64,000 nucleotides of DNA. It comes from Nocardioides cremeus (GTDB lineage Bacteria; Actinomycetota; Actinomycetes; Propionibacteriales; Nocardioidaceae). Each line of letters starts with the position of its first letter. Positions within the stretch are counted from its first letter, which is position 1. The notes under the pieces were generated by a model. It ran no database searches, was not told where the DNA came from, and was given only the letters and a program-made list of their open reading frames with translations. The stretch covers positions 1 through 64,000 of the forward strand of contig NZ_JAULSC010000008.1 of assembly GCF_030518195.1 (NCBI RefSeq), written 5' to 3'. A program made the position numbers and the translations under genes. Below, piece by piece: positions 35,042 through 43,052 of the stretch.

Positions 35042-37096
35042 GTGCACCAGCTGGACCCGCTCCTCGAGCCGTACCTCCTCCGCGGGACCACCCTGCGCAA
35101 CCGCGTCGTCAGCACCTCGCACGAGCCCGCCTACACCGAGGACGGGATGCCGAAGGACCGCTACCGGCTCTACCACCTCGAGAAGGCCCGCGGTGGTGTC
35201 GGGCTGACGATGATCGGCGGCTCGGCCGTCGTCTCGCCCGACAGCCCGCCGGCCTTCGGCAACATGCTGCTCTACCGCGACGAGGTCGTCGGGTGGCTGC
35301 GCCGGCTCTGCGACGACGTGCACGAGGCCGGCGCGGCCGTGATGTGCCAGGTCACCCACCTCGGGCGGCGCACCAGCAGCGCCAGCGGCGACTGGCTGCC
35401 GCTGGTCTACCCCTCCCGCCTGCGCGAGCCGCAGCACCGCTCGTTCCCCAAGGTCGCCGAGGCCTGGGACGTCGACCGGATCGTGCGCGACTACGCCGAC
35501 GCCGCGGCCCGCTGCCAGGCCGCCGGCCTCGACGGCATCGAGATCGAGTCCTACAGCCACCTCTTCGACGCCTGGGCCTCGCCGGCCACCAACCTGCGCA
35601 CCGACGCGTTCGGCGGCGACCCCGAGGCGCGCCTGGTCTTCCCGCTGCGCGTCCTCGACGCCGTACGACGCGCCGTCGGGCCCGACTTCGTGGTCGGCCT
35701 GCGGATGGCGATGGACGAGGACCTGCCCGACGGGCTCGGGCTCGAGGACACGCTGCCGATCGCGCGGCGCTACCTCGAGCACGGCGTCGACTTCCTCTCC
35801 GTCATCAAGGGCGGGCTCGACAGCGACGCCCGGCTGGCCGCGACGATCCCGTCGATGGGCACCCCCTCGGCGCCCTTCCTCGAGCTGGCCGGGACCGTGC
35901 GCCGCGAGCTCGGGGTCCCCGTGATGCACGCCGCGCGCATCGGCGACGTCGCGACCGCGCGCCACGCGATCCGCGACGGGCTGCTCGACCTCGTCGGGAT
36001 GACCCGCCCGCAGATCGCCGACCCCCACCTGGTCGCCAAGGTCGCGCGTGGCGAGGAGGACCGGGTGCGACCGTGCGTGGGCGCGAGCTTCTGCCTCGAC
36101 GCGATCTACGAGTCGGGCGACGCCAAGTGCGTGCACAACCCCGCGACCGGCCGCGAGCAGTCGCTGCCGCACGTCATCACCCCCACGCTCGGCCGTCGTC
36201 GGCGCGCGGTCGTGGTCGGCGCGGGACCGGCCGGGCTGGAGGCCGCCCGGGTGCTCGGCGAGCGCGGGCACGACGTGGTGCTCCTCGAGGCCGCCGACCG
36301 TCCCGGCGGCCAGCTGCTGCTGGCCTCCTCGACGCTGCGACGCCGCGACCTGGTCGGGATCGTGGACTGGCGGGTCGCCGAGCTCAAGCACAGCGGTGTC
36401 GAGGTCCGCTACGGCGTGTACGCCGAGGCCGCCACGGTCCTGGCCGAGCAGCCCGACCTCGTCGTGGTCGCGACCGGCGGGGTGCCGGACCGCTCGGTGG
36501 CCGGGGGCGGGGAGGAGCTGGTGCTCGACACCTGGGACGTGCTGGGCGGCTCCGGGCCGCAGGCGGGCGAGCGGGTGCTGGTCTACGACGACCACGGTGG
36601 TGAGCCGGCCCTCGACGCCGCCGAGCACCTGGCCCGCCGCGGCGCCCGGGTCGAGCTGGTCACCCCGGAGCGGATGGTCGGCATCTCGGTCGGCGCGATG
36701 AACAGCCCGGCCTACCTGCGGGCCTTCGCCGAGCACGGGGTGGCGCTCTCGGTGGCCCGCCGGCTGCGCTCGGTGCGGCGCGCCGGGCCCGACCGCGACG
36801 GGCCGCTGGTCGCGGTGCTCGGCAGCGACTATGCCGACGTGGTCGAGGAGCGCGTGGTCGACCACGTGGTCGTCGAGCACGGCACCGTGCCCAACGACGA
36901 GCTCTACCTCGACCTGGTGCCCGGCTCGCGCAACCTCGGCGAGGTCGACCACCCCGCCCTGCTCGCCGGCAGGGCCCAGGAGGTCGCCACCCACCCCGAC
37001 GGGACCTACCAGCTCTTCCGCATCGGCGACGCGGTCGCGAGCCGCTCCATCCACGCCGCCATCTACGACGCGCTGCGACTGTGCGTCACCGTCTGA
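35042..37096 (+). CDS. NADH:flavin oxidoreductase/FAD-dependent dehydrogenase, DgcA-like
   Basis: A 684-residue enzyme with an Old-Yellow-Enzyme-type FMN barrel (residues 1 to about 340, LRNRVVSTSHEPAYTEDGMP), an iron-sulfur region and a C-terminal dinucleotide-binding half (VVVGAGPAGLEAARVLGERG). Length and layout match trimethylamine-dehydrogenase-type enzymes and dimethylglycine demethylase DgcA. In the cluster motif the usual CxxCxxxC is CVGASFC: Cys345, Cys351 and Cys364 are present but the second Cys is Ala, so a normal 4Fe-4S cluster is uncertain. The GTG at 35042 is preferred because an in-frame ATG at 34985 would lie inside the operator. Neighbouring Rieske and sarcosine-oxidase-like genes suggest dimethylglycine or a related N-methyl amino acid as substrate. 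Confidence 0.75.
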   Translation: MHQLDPLLEPYLLRGTTLRNRVVSTSHEPAYTEDGMPKDRYRLYHLEKARGGVGLTMIGGSAVVSPDSPPAFGNMLLYRDEVVGWLRRLCDDVHEAGAAVMCQVTHLGRRTSSASGDWLPLVYPSRLREPQHRSFPKVAEAWDVDRIVRDYADAAARCQAAGLDGIEIESYSHLFDAWASPATNLRTDAFGGDPEARLVFPLRVLDAVRRAVGPDFVVGLRMAMDEDLPDGLGLEDTLPIARRYLEHGVDFLSVIKGGLDSDARLAATIPSMGTPSAPFLELAGTVRRELGVPVMHAARIGDVATARHAIRDGLLDLVGMTRPQIADPHLVAKVARGEEDRVRPCVGASFCLDAIYESGDAKCVHNPATGREQSLPHVITPTLGRRRRAVVVGAGPAGLEAARVLGERGHDVVLLEAADRPGGQLLLASSTLRRRDLVGIVDWRVAELKHSGVEVRYGVYAEAATVLAEQPDLVVVATGGVPDRSVAGGGEELVLDTWDVLGGSGPQAGERVLVYDDHGGEPALDAAEHLARRGARVELVTPERMVGISVGAMNSPAYLRAFAEHGVALSVARRLRSVRRAGPDRDGPLVAVLGSDYADVVEERVVDHVVVEHGTVPNDELYLDLVPGSRNLGEVDHPALLAGRAQEVATHPDGTYQLFRIGDAVASRSIHAAIYDALRLCVTV

Positions 37097-37118
37097 CCCG
37101 CCCGCGCAGGAGGAACCG

Positions 37119-38438
37119 ATGACGATCACCCGCCCGGCCCCCGACCTACGTCCTGTCCGCCCCAGCCCCGACGAGCCACGGCCCGACGAGCCCCGGCCCG
37201 ACGAGGCCCGGCTGCTGGAGCTCCTCGACGCGCGAGCGCCTGCGCACTCGCTGCCCGGGCCCTGCTACACCGACCCCGCCCTGCACGAGGTCGACCTGCG
37301 CCTGGTCTGGCAGCGGCAGTGGTTCTTCGTCGGCACGGTCGCGGAGGTGCCCGAGGCCGGCGACTTCCTCACCGTCGACGTCGGCACCGCCTCCGTCGTG
37401 GTGCTGCGCGACGACGACGAGCAGGTGCGCGCCCTGCGCAACGTGTGCCGCCACCGCGGCTCGCGGCTGGTCAGCGGCTCCCACGGCTGCGTGGGCAACA
37501 TCGTGTGCGGCTACCACCACTGGACCTACGGCACCGACGGCCGGCTGCTGCACGCCCCGCAGCTGCCGCCGGGCGTCGACCCGGGAGGGCTGGGGCTGCG
37601 CCCGGTGCACCTGCGTGAGGTCGCCGGCCTGCTCTTCGTCTGCCTGGGCGACGAGCCGCCCGAGGACATCGAGGACGTCGCGCGCGTCGTGGCGCCGTAC
37701 GTCGCTCCGCACCAGCTGGGCCGCACCAAGGTGGCCGCCCAGGTCGACCTCGTCGAGGACGGCAACTGGAAGCTCACCATGGAGAACAACCGGGAGTGCT
37801 ACCACTGCGACGGCCACCCCGAGCTGCGCTGCACGTTCTTCCCGACCTGGGGGCTGAGCGACGACCAGGTCCCCGACGCGATGCGCGCTGACCACGACCG
37901 CTACCTCGCGGCCCTGGTGGACCTCGAGCGGCGCAGCGACGACCTCGGGCTGCCGCACGGCCTCGTCGAGGACCTCGTCGAGCGGCCCCTGGGCTTCCGG
38001 GTCCAGCGCGAGCCGCTCGACGGTGCGGGGGAGTCCTTCAGCCCCGACGGCACGCGGCTGGTGCGCCGGCTGCTCGGCGACCTCCCCGAGGCGCGCTTGG
38101 GCCACCTGGGGCTGCACACCCAGCCGAACGCCTGGTTCCACTTCCAGGCCGACCACGTGGTGACGTTCGCGGCGCTGCCGCTGGCCGTCGACCGCACGCT
38201 GGTGCGCACCACCTGGCTGGTGCACGAGGACGCCGTCGAGGGCGTCGACTACGAGGTCGAGGAGCTCACCGCGACCTGGCGCGCGACCAACGAGCAGGAC
38301 GCCGCGTTCGTCGCGGGCACCCAGGCGGGGGTCGCCGACCCGGGCTACCTGCCCGGCCCCTACTCCGAGGCGGAGCAGCAGGTCGAGGCGTTCGTGGCCT
38401 GGTACGACGCCCGCGTGCGCGAGGCGGTCGGGCGATGA
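37119..38438 (+). CDS. gbcA: Rieske-type aromatic-ring-hydroxylating-like oxygenase, glycine betaine/stachydrine demethylase class
   Basis: The 439-residue oxygenase subunit has a Rieske 2Fe-2S site (Cys110-x-His112 and Cys130-x2-His133) and a mononuclear-iron region with ENNRECYHCDGHPEL (from Glu222, candidate ligands His229 and His233). This last pattern is characteristic of quaternary-ammonium demethylases such as GbcA and Stc2. These enzymes hydroxylate an N-methyl group, which leaves as formaldehyde. The N terminus has a degenerate repeat SPDEPRPDEPRPDEARL. AGGAGG at 37108-37113 sits five bases before the ATG. It overlaps its reductase gene by four bases (ATGA). Confidence 0.8.
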   Translation: MTITRPAPDLRPVRPSPDEPRPDEPRPDEARLLELLDARAPAHSLPGPCYTDPALHEVDLRLVWQRQWFFVGTVAEVPEAGDFLTVDVGTASVVVLRDDDEQVRALRNVCRHRGSRLVSGSHGCVGNIVCGYHHWTYGTDGRLLHAPQLPPGVDPGGLGLRPVHLREVAGLLFVCLGDEPPEDIEDVARVVAPYVAPHQLGRTKVAAQVDLVEDGNWKLTMENNRECYHCDGHPELRCTFFPTWGLSDDQVPDAMRADHDRYLAALVDLERRSDDLGLPHGLVEDLVERPLGFRVQREPLDGAGESFSPDGTRLVRRLLGDLPEARLGHLGLHTQPNAWFHFQADHVVTFAALPLAVDRTLVRTTWLVHEDAVEGVDYEVEELTATWRATNEQDAAFVAGTQAGVADPGYLPGPYSEAEQQVEAFVAWYDARVREAVGR

Positions 38439-39649
38439 GCGAGATGCAGCCGACCCTGCGGACCCACGAGGTCCAGGCCGGGCCGCCCGAGCCGCCCGGC
38501 CCAGCGCTGCGGGTGGTGCCCGACACGTGGCGACCGGTGCGTCCGCTGGGCGAGGGGGTCCTCCCCGACCCGTCGCAGGGGGAGGGCTTCGACGTCGAGC
38601 TGGTGCTGCGTGCCCGGGTGCAGGAGACCCACGACGTGGTGTCGCTGGTCCTCGAGCCGACCCGGCCGGCCACCTTCGCGTTCCACCCGGGCCAGTTTCT
38701 GACCCTCGGTGTCGACGTCGACGGGCAGCAGGTCGAGCGCTGCTACACGATCTCGTCCCCGCCCACCCGCCCGCACCTGCTCCAGGTGAGCGTCAAGCGG
38801 GTCGACGGCGGCGCGCTGTCGCCGTACCTGCACGACCGGCTCGCGGTCGGCGACCCGCTGCGCGCGACCGGGCCGCTGGGCGGGTTCAGCGTCACCGAGC
38901 ACCCGGCCGGCCGCTACCTGCTGCTCTCGGCCGGCAGCGGCATCACCCCGACCCTCGCCACCCTGCGCACGATGGCCGACCTGGCCGAGATCGGGGACGG
39001 CGCCCTCGACGTCGTGGTCGTGCACAGCGCCCGGACCCCCGACGACCTGGTCCGCCGCGACGAGCTCGAGCACCTGGCCGCCACCCACGAGGGGCTGCGG
39101 GTGGTGTGGGTGTGCGAGGACGACGCGCCGGGCCGCCCCGGCGCGTGGACCGGCTGGCGGGGCCGCCTCGACGCCGAGATCCTGCTCGCCGCCGTGCCCG
39201 ACGCGCCCCGCCGAGAGGCGCTGACCTGCGGGCCGCCCGGCTACATGGCCGGCGTGCGGGCCGTGCTGGCCGAGGTCGGCGCCGACCCGGCGCGCTGCCA
39301 CGAGGAGAGCTTCGTGCTCGGCGCCCCGGGCGCCCCGGTCGCGCAGGAGGCCGCGCCGCCACAGGCGACAGTGCCCGAGGTCGTGCCCGGGGCTCGGGTG
39401 CGCTTCGGGCGCAGCGACCGCGAGGTCGTGTGCCCGCCGGGCACCACGGTGCTGGCGGCCGCCCGGCAGGCCGGCGTACGCCTGCCCTCGTCGTGCTCGG
39501 CCGGGCTCTGCGGCACCTGCAAGTCGACCCTGCTCGAGGGCCGGGTCGACATGGTGCACCAGGGCGGCATCCGGCCCCGCGAGATCGCCCAGGACAAGTT
39601 CCTGCCCTGCTGCTCCACCCCCGACGGCGACATCGTCGTCGACGCCTGA
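38435..39649 (+). CDS. gbcB: Ferredoxin-type NAD(P)H reductase partner of the Rieske oxygenase
   Basis: A 404-residue modular electron-transfer protein. It has an FAD-binding barrel (HPGQFLTLGVDVDGQQVERCYTISS region, with RCYTIS contacts), an NAD-binding domain (SAGSGITPTLATLR), and a C-terminal plant-type 2Fe-2S ferredoxin with SSCSAGLCGTCKS and a distal Cys in LPCCSTP. This is the layout of GbcB and other class IB oxygenase reductases. The start ATGA overlap with the Rieske gene implies coupled synthesis. It feeds electrons from NAD(P)H to the oxygenase. Confidence 0.85.
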   Translation: MSEMQPTLRTHEVQAGPPEPPGPALRVVPDTWRPVRPLGEGVLPDPSQGEGFDVELVLRARVQETHDVVSLVLEPTRPATFAFHPGQFLTLGVDVDGQQVERCYTISSPPTRPHLLQVSVKRVDGGALSPYLHDRLAVGDPLRATGPLGGFSVTEHPAGRYLLLSAGSGITPTLATLRTMADLAEIGDGALDVVVVHSARTPDDLVRRDELEHLAATHEGLRVVWVCEDDAPGRPGAWTGWRGRLDAEILLAAVPDAPRREALTCGPPGYMAGVRAVLAEVGADPARCHEESFVLGAPGAPVAQEAAPPQATVPEVVPGARVRFGRSDREVVCPPGTTVLAAARQAGVRLPSSCSAGLCGTCKSTLLEGRVDMVHQGGIRPREIAQDKFLPCCSTPDGDIVVDA

Positions 39650-39688
39650 CCCCGCCGTCCCACCGACCAGCCAGCCAGGGAGAGACCT

Positions 39689-41020
39689 GTGACCACCACC
39701 CTGACCGCCGACGCGGTCGTCGTCGGCTCGGGGGTGATCGGCTCGGCCGTCGCCCTCGAGCTCGCCCGCGCCGGACGCGACGTGCTCGTCCTCGACAAGG
39801 CGGGCGGGCCCGGGCACGGCTCGACCTGCGCCTCGAGCGCGGTCATCCGCTTCCTCTACTCCACCTACGACACGGTCGCGACGTCGTGGGAGGCCAAGTT
39901 CATGTGGGAGCAGTGGGCCGACCACCTGGGGCTGCCCGGCTTCGAGCCGCTGGCCGACCCGCCGGTGCTCTCGCGCTTCCACCGCACCGGGATGCTGCAC
40001 CTCGACGTCCCGGCCGTGCCGTGGACCGAGGGCATGCGCCTGCTGGAGTCGGCCGGGGTGCCCTGCGAGCACCTCGGCCCCGACGAGCTCGCCGCGCGGT
40101 TCCCGCACCTCGACACCGGCGCCTACTGGCCCAACAAGCCGGTCGCCGACGACGCGTTCTGGGACGACGCCGACGCCCGGCTCGGCGCGATCCACACCCC
40201 CGACGCCGGCTACATGGACGACCCGCGCCTGGCCGCCGACAACCTGGCCTACGCCGCACGCCTCCACGGGGCGCGCACCACCTACCGGGCCCAGGTCGTC
40301 GCGGCCGAGCGGCGCGGCCCGGTGTGGCACCTCTCGCTGGCCGACGGCCGCCGCGTCGAGGCACCGGTCGTGGTCAACGCGGCCGGCCCCTGGTCGGGGG
40401 CGTTCAACCGGATGGCCGGGGTCGGGGCCGAGTTCACCGTCGGCGTCCGGCCGCTGCGCCAGGAGGTGCACCAGGTGGCCCAGCCGGTGGGCTACGGCAC
40501 GGAGGAGGCGCCTGGCCCGGGGGTCTTCGACATCGACCTCGGCACCTACATGCGCCCCGGCCCGCAGCAGGCGTGGGTGATCGGCGGCACCGAGCCCGAG
40601 TGCGACCCCTTCGACTGGATCGAGGACCCCGACGCCGTCGACGACCACGTCTCGCTGGCCCGCTACGAGTCGCAGGTGACCCGTGCCGCGCGCCGCCTGC
40701 CCGAGCTGCGGGTGCCCAACCGGCCCTCGGGGGTCGTCGGTGTCTACGACGTGGCCGACGACTGGACACCGATCTACGACCGCACCGACGCCGACGGGTT
40801 CTACGTCGCCATGGGGACCAGCGGCAACCAGTTCAAGAACGGTCCCGTGGCCGGCTGCTTCCTGGCCGCGATCATCGCCGCGGTCGAGGACGGCGGGGTC
40901 GACCACGACCGTGACCCGGTCGTCTACCGGGGCGCGCACACCGGCCTCGACATCGACCTGGCGGCGTTCTCCCGCATCCGGGCGGTGAACGCCGCCAGCA
41001 CCCGCACCGTGCTCGGGTAG
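39689..41020 (+). CDS. FAD-dependent oxidoreductase, sarcosine oxidase/dimethylglycine dehydrogenase-like (DAO family)
   Basis: A 443-residue flavoprotein of the DAO fold: FAD-binding VVVGSGVIGSAVALELARAG, the family C-terminal segment YDRTDADGFYVAMGTSGNQF and KNGPVAG. Members oxidise N-methyl groups or secondary amines of glycine derivatives. In this operon the logical step is sarcosine or dimethylglycine demethylation after the Rieske and DgcA-like enzymes. GTG start with AGGGAGAG upstream, 39 bases after the reductase gene. Substrate is inferred from context. Confidence 0.78.
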   Translation: MTTTLTADAVVVGSGVIGSAVALELARAGRDVLVLDKAGGPGHGSTCASSAVIRFLYSTYDTVATSWEAKFMWEQWADHLGLPGFEPLADPPVLSRFHRTGMLHLDVPAVPWTEGMRLLESAGVPCEHLGPDELAARFPHLDTGAYWPNKPVADDAFWDDADARLGAIHTPDAGYMDDPRLAADNLAYAARLHGARTTYRAQVVAAERRGPVWHLSLADGRRVEAPVVVNAAGPWSGAFNRMAGVGAEFTVGVRPLRQEVHQVAQPVGYGTEEAPGPGVFDIDLGTYMRPGPQQAWVIGGTEPECDPFDWIEDPDAVDDHVSLARYESQVTRAARRLPELRVPNRPSGVVGVYDVADDWTPIYDRTDADGFYVAMGTSGNQFKNGPVAGCFLAAIIAAVEDGGVDHDRDPVVYRGAHTGLDIDLAAFSRIRAVNAASTRTVLG

Positions 41021-41036
41021 CCCTGTCGCTCGGTGC

Positions 41037-41969
41037 TCAGAACGCGTGCGCCACCAGGTCGGCGAAGAGCTCGTGCTCGTCGACGTCGAGCCCGCGGGCG
41101 CGGAACCAGGTGGCCATGTTGCGGCAGTCGCGCAGCAGGAAGTCCATCCCGTTGACGTTGCCGACCAGGTCGACGACCTGCGGGAGGTCGATCACGACCA
41201 GCCGGTCACCGGCGGCCAGCACGTTGTACGGCGACAGGTCGCCGTGCACGATGCCCTCCTGCGCCATCAGCGCCATCGCCTCGCGCACCTGCTCCCAGTA
41301 CGACGCCAGCAGCGCCGGGGCGGGCCTCGCCTGGGCCAGGCGCGGCGCGGTCTCGGGGCCGTGCTCGCCCTCGACGGTGATCCACTCCATCAGCAGCTCG
41401 GTGCCGTCGACCTGCACGGGGTAGGGGACGGCGAGCCCCCCGCGCAGACCCAGCGTCCAGAGCCGGGTCAGCGCCAGCCACTCGGCCCCCGCCCACTGCC
41501 CGGCCGCCACCTGGCGGCCGTAGCCGGTCTTCCTGGCCATCGCCCGGGCGTCGCGCGTGTTCCGCACCCGGCGGCCCTCGGTGTAGGCACCGGAGCGGTG
41601 GAACGAGCGGTGCTCCTCGCCGCGGTAGCGCTTGGCGACCATCACGGCCGACTGCCCGGGCGCGCCCGGCACGTAGGACGGGTCGGTGGCGGGCACGGCG
41701 CGCTCGAGCAGGAACGCGTCGGCCTCCTTGCCGGTCTTCAGGGCGCCGAGCTCGGTGTCGACGGCGGCCTGGCTACTCACGACCCATTCGGGTCGGGGCT
41801 GGGGCCCGCGCGAGAGCGGCTCGACCTCGAGCCAGGTCGACCAGCGCTGGTCGTCCTCGAGGTCCTCGAGCGGGCGGAAGTCGAAGGTCAGGTGGGTGGG
41901 TCCGGTGGTGGGATCAGTGGTGGTGCGGTCCTGCGGGTGCTGGGTCTGCTGGGAGACGTCGTACGTCAC
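41037..41969 (-). CDS. RIO-type protein kinase
   Basis: A 310-residue atypical kinase of the RIO family. Visible motifs are the ATP-binding KTGKEADAFLL, the lysine strand MVAKRYRGEEHRSFHR, the hinge LLMEWI, the catalytic HGDLSPYNVL and the metal-binding VIDLPQVVD. Eukaryotic and archaeal RIO kinases act in ribosome maturation; the role of bacterial ones is not settled. The start GTG at 41969 has GGAG eight bases upstream. A short reading frame with a much stronger ribosome-binding site begins at 42033 and overlaps this start (see separate entry). Confidence 0.85.
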   Translation of the reverse strand: MTYDVSQQTQHPQDRTTTDPTTGPTHLTFDFRPLEDLEDDQRWSTWLEVEPLSRGPQPRPEWVVSSQAAVDTELGALKTGKEADAFLLERAVPATDPSYVPGAPGQSAVMVAKRYRGEEHRSFHRSGAYTEGRRVRNTRDARAMARKTGYGRQVAAGQWAGAEWLALTRLWTLGLRGGLAVPYPVQVDGTELLMEWITVEGEHGPETAPRLAQARPAPALLASYWEQVREAMALMAQEGIVHGDLSPYNVLAAGDRLVVIDLPQVVDLVGNVNGMDFLLRDCRNMATWFRARGLDVDEHELFADLVAHAF

Positions 41970-42033
41970 GGTGGGTGCTCCATCGGGAGAAGAGGGGGTG
42001 GTCTGCGGGCAGGCCAGGGACAGTCGTCGACAT
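41914..42033 (-). CDS. Possible 39-codon upstream reading frame overlapping the RIO kinase start
   Basis: An ATG at 42033 follows GAGAGGAG by six bases on the minus strand, the best ribosome-binding site in this gap. It opens a 39-codon frame (MSTTVPGLPADHPLFSRW...) that overlaps the kinase gene out of frame by 56 bases. It could be a translated leader peptide, the true N terminus of the kinase joined by a frameshift, or chance. Confidence is low. Confidence 0.3.
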   Translation of the reverse strand: MSTTVPGLPADHPLFSRWSTHRDVRRLPADPAPAGPHHH

Positions 42034-42136
42034 GTAACGCTCCTCTCGACGTCGCACGGCTCGTACGCCGTGCTGCTCCGGTCCAGGGTGGATGGTCGGG
42101 CCGGCGCGGTGCAACGGGTTTTCGCCTCCACCCCGC

Positions 42137-42226
42137 CCGGGACCCCCCGTCGCCGGTTCGTCGACCGGTTGATCAACGGGTCCGCGCGTTGGTCAACCGG
42201 TCGACGAACCTGGAAGGGGGTCCCGG
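42137..42226. repeat. Very long inverted repeat (two-stage hairpin)
   Basis: Inner arms 42155-42178 and 42187-42210 (24 bp with one T-G wobble, starting GGTTCGTCGACCGG) close the loop GGTCCGCG. Outer arms CCGGGACCCCC (42137-42147) and its exact complement (42216-42226) add 11 bp beyond small asymmetric internal loops. It lies 22 bases after the stop of the minus-strand dimethylargininase gene and about 170 bases before the RIO kinase start. There is no T run. It may be a terminator, a REP-like element or an insulator. Confidence 0.85.
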
Positions 42227-42248
42227 TCCCGAGGCCGCAGCCGCCGAC

Positions 42249-43025
42249 TCAGGCCGTCGGCGCCCCGCGCAGGCGCACCGACAGGCAGGTCACGCAGCCC
42301 TCGAGCTTCTCGTACTCGCTCATGTCGACCGCGACGACCCGCAGCCCGCGCTCCTCGAGGAGCGCCCGGGTGCGCGGTGCGCTGGTCGACATCAGCACCG
42401 TGGCCTCGTCGAGCAGCACGACGTGGGCGCCGGGCTCCTCGGGCACGGGCAGGTAGGAGGCCCAGACCGAGGCGTCGTCGACGACCGGGTCCCAGCCCAC
42501 GACGGTGCCGTCGGGCAGCGCGGTGACCGCCGACTTCAGGTGCAGCACCTTGGCCAGCGGTACGCCGACCACGCGGGCGCCGAGCGGGGCCAGCAGGGCC
42601 CGCAGCTGGTCGACGGCCCCGGGGGTGGTGCGCCCGCCGAGCCCGACCCACACGGTGCCGTCGTGCTTGAGCACGTCGCCGCCGTCGAGGGTCTCGGGCG
42701 CCTCGATGCGGGCGATGCGGTAGCCGAGCCGGCGCAGCGCGTCCTCGGTCGCGGGCGTCTCGGGCCTGCGCTCGTCGGCGCCGGGACGGGCGATCACCGC
42801 CAGGTCGTCGTAGACCACGACGGTGTCCTCGACGAAGACCGCGTCGGGGCAGTCGTCGGCCGGGTCGACCTCGATGCTCTCCCAGCCCTTGTCGTGCAGC
42901 GCGGCGACGTAGGCCTCCCACTGGCGCAGCGCCAGGTCGAGGTCGACGGGGGAGCGGTCGATGTGGGTCACGATGCCGTCGGCCAGGCGCGGGCCGGGAC
43001 GGCGGACCAGGGCGAGCTTCCTCAT
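42249..43025 (-). CDS. Dimethylargininase (DDAH family)
   Basis: A 258-residue member of the guanidino-group-modifying superfamily. It has the N-terminal GIVTHIDRSPVDLDLA, DAVFVEDTVVV, TLDGGDVL, the catalytic His in VLHLKSAVTAL and the nucleophile Cys247 in GCVTCLSVRL. DDAH hydrolyses N-omega-methylated arginines to citrulline and methylamines. The ATG at 43025 is six bases after CAGGAT, a probable leaderless start; an in-frame upstream start at 43046 is less likely. Its location between a PuuB-like oxidase and a RIO kinase suggests amine or nitrogen scavenging. Confidence 0.87.
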   Translation of the reverse strand: MRKLALVRRPGPRLADGIVTHIDRSPVDLDLALRQWEAYVAALHDKGWESIEVDPADDCPDAVFVEDTVVVYDDLAVIARPGADERRPETPATEDALRRLGYRIARIEAPETLDGGDVLKHDGTVWVGLGGRTTPGAVDQLRALLAPLGARVVGVPLAKVLHLKSAVTALPDGTVVGWDPVVDDASVWASYLPVPEEPGAHVVLLDEATVLMSTSAPRTRALLEERGLRVVAVDMSEYEKLEGCVTCLSVRLRGAPTA

Positions 43026-43052
43026 GGGCCCATCCTGCCCCGGCACCGCTGC

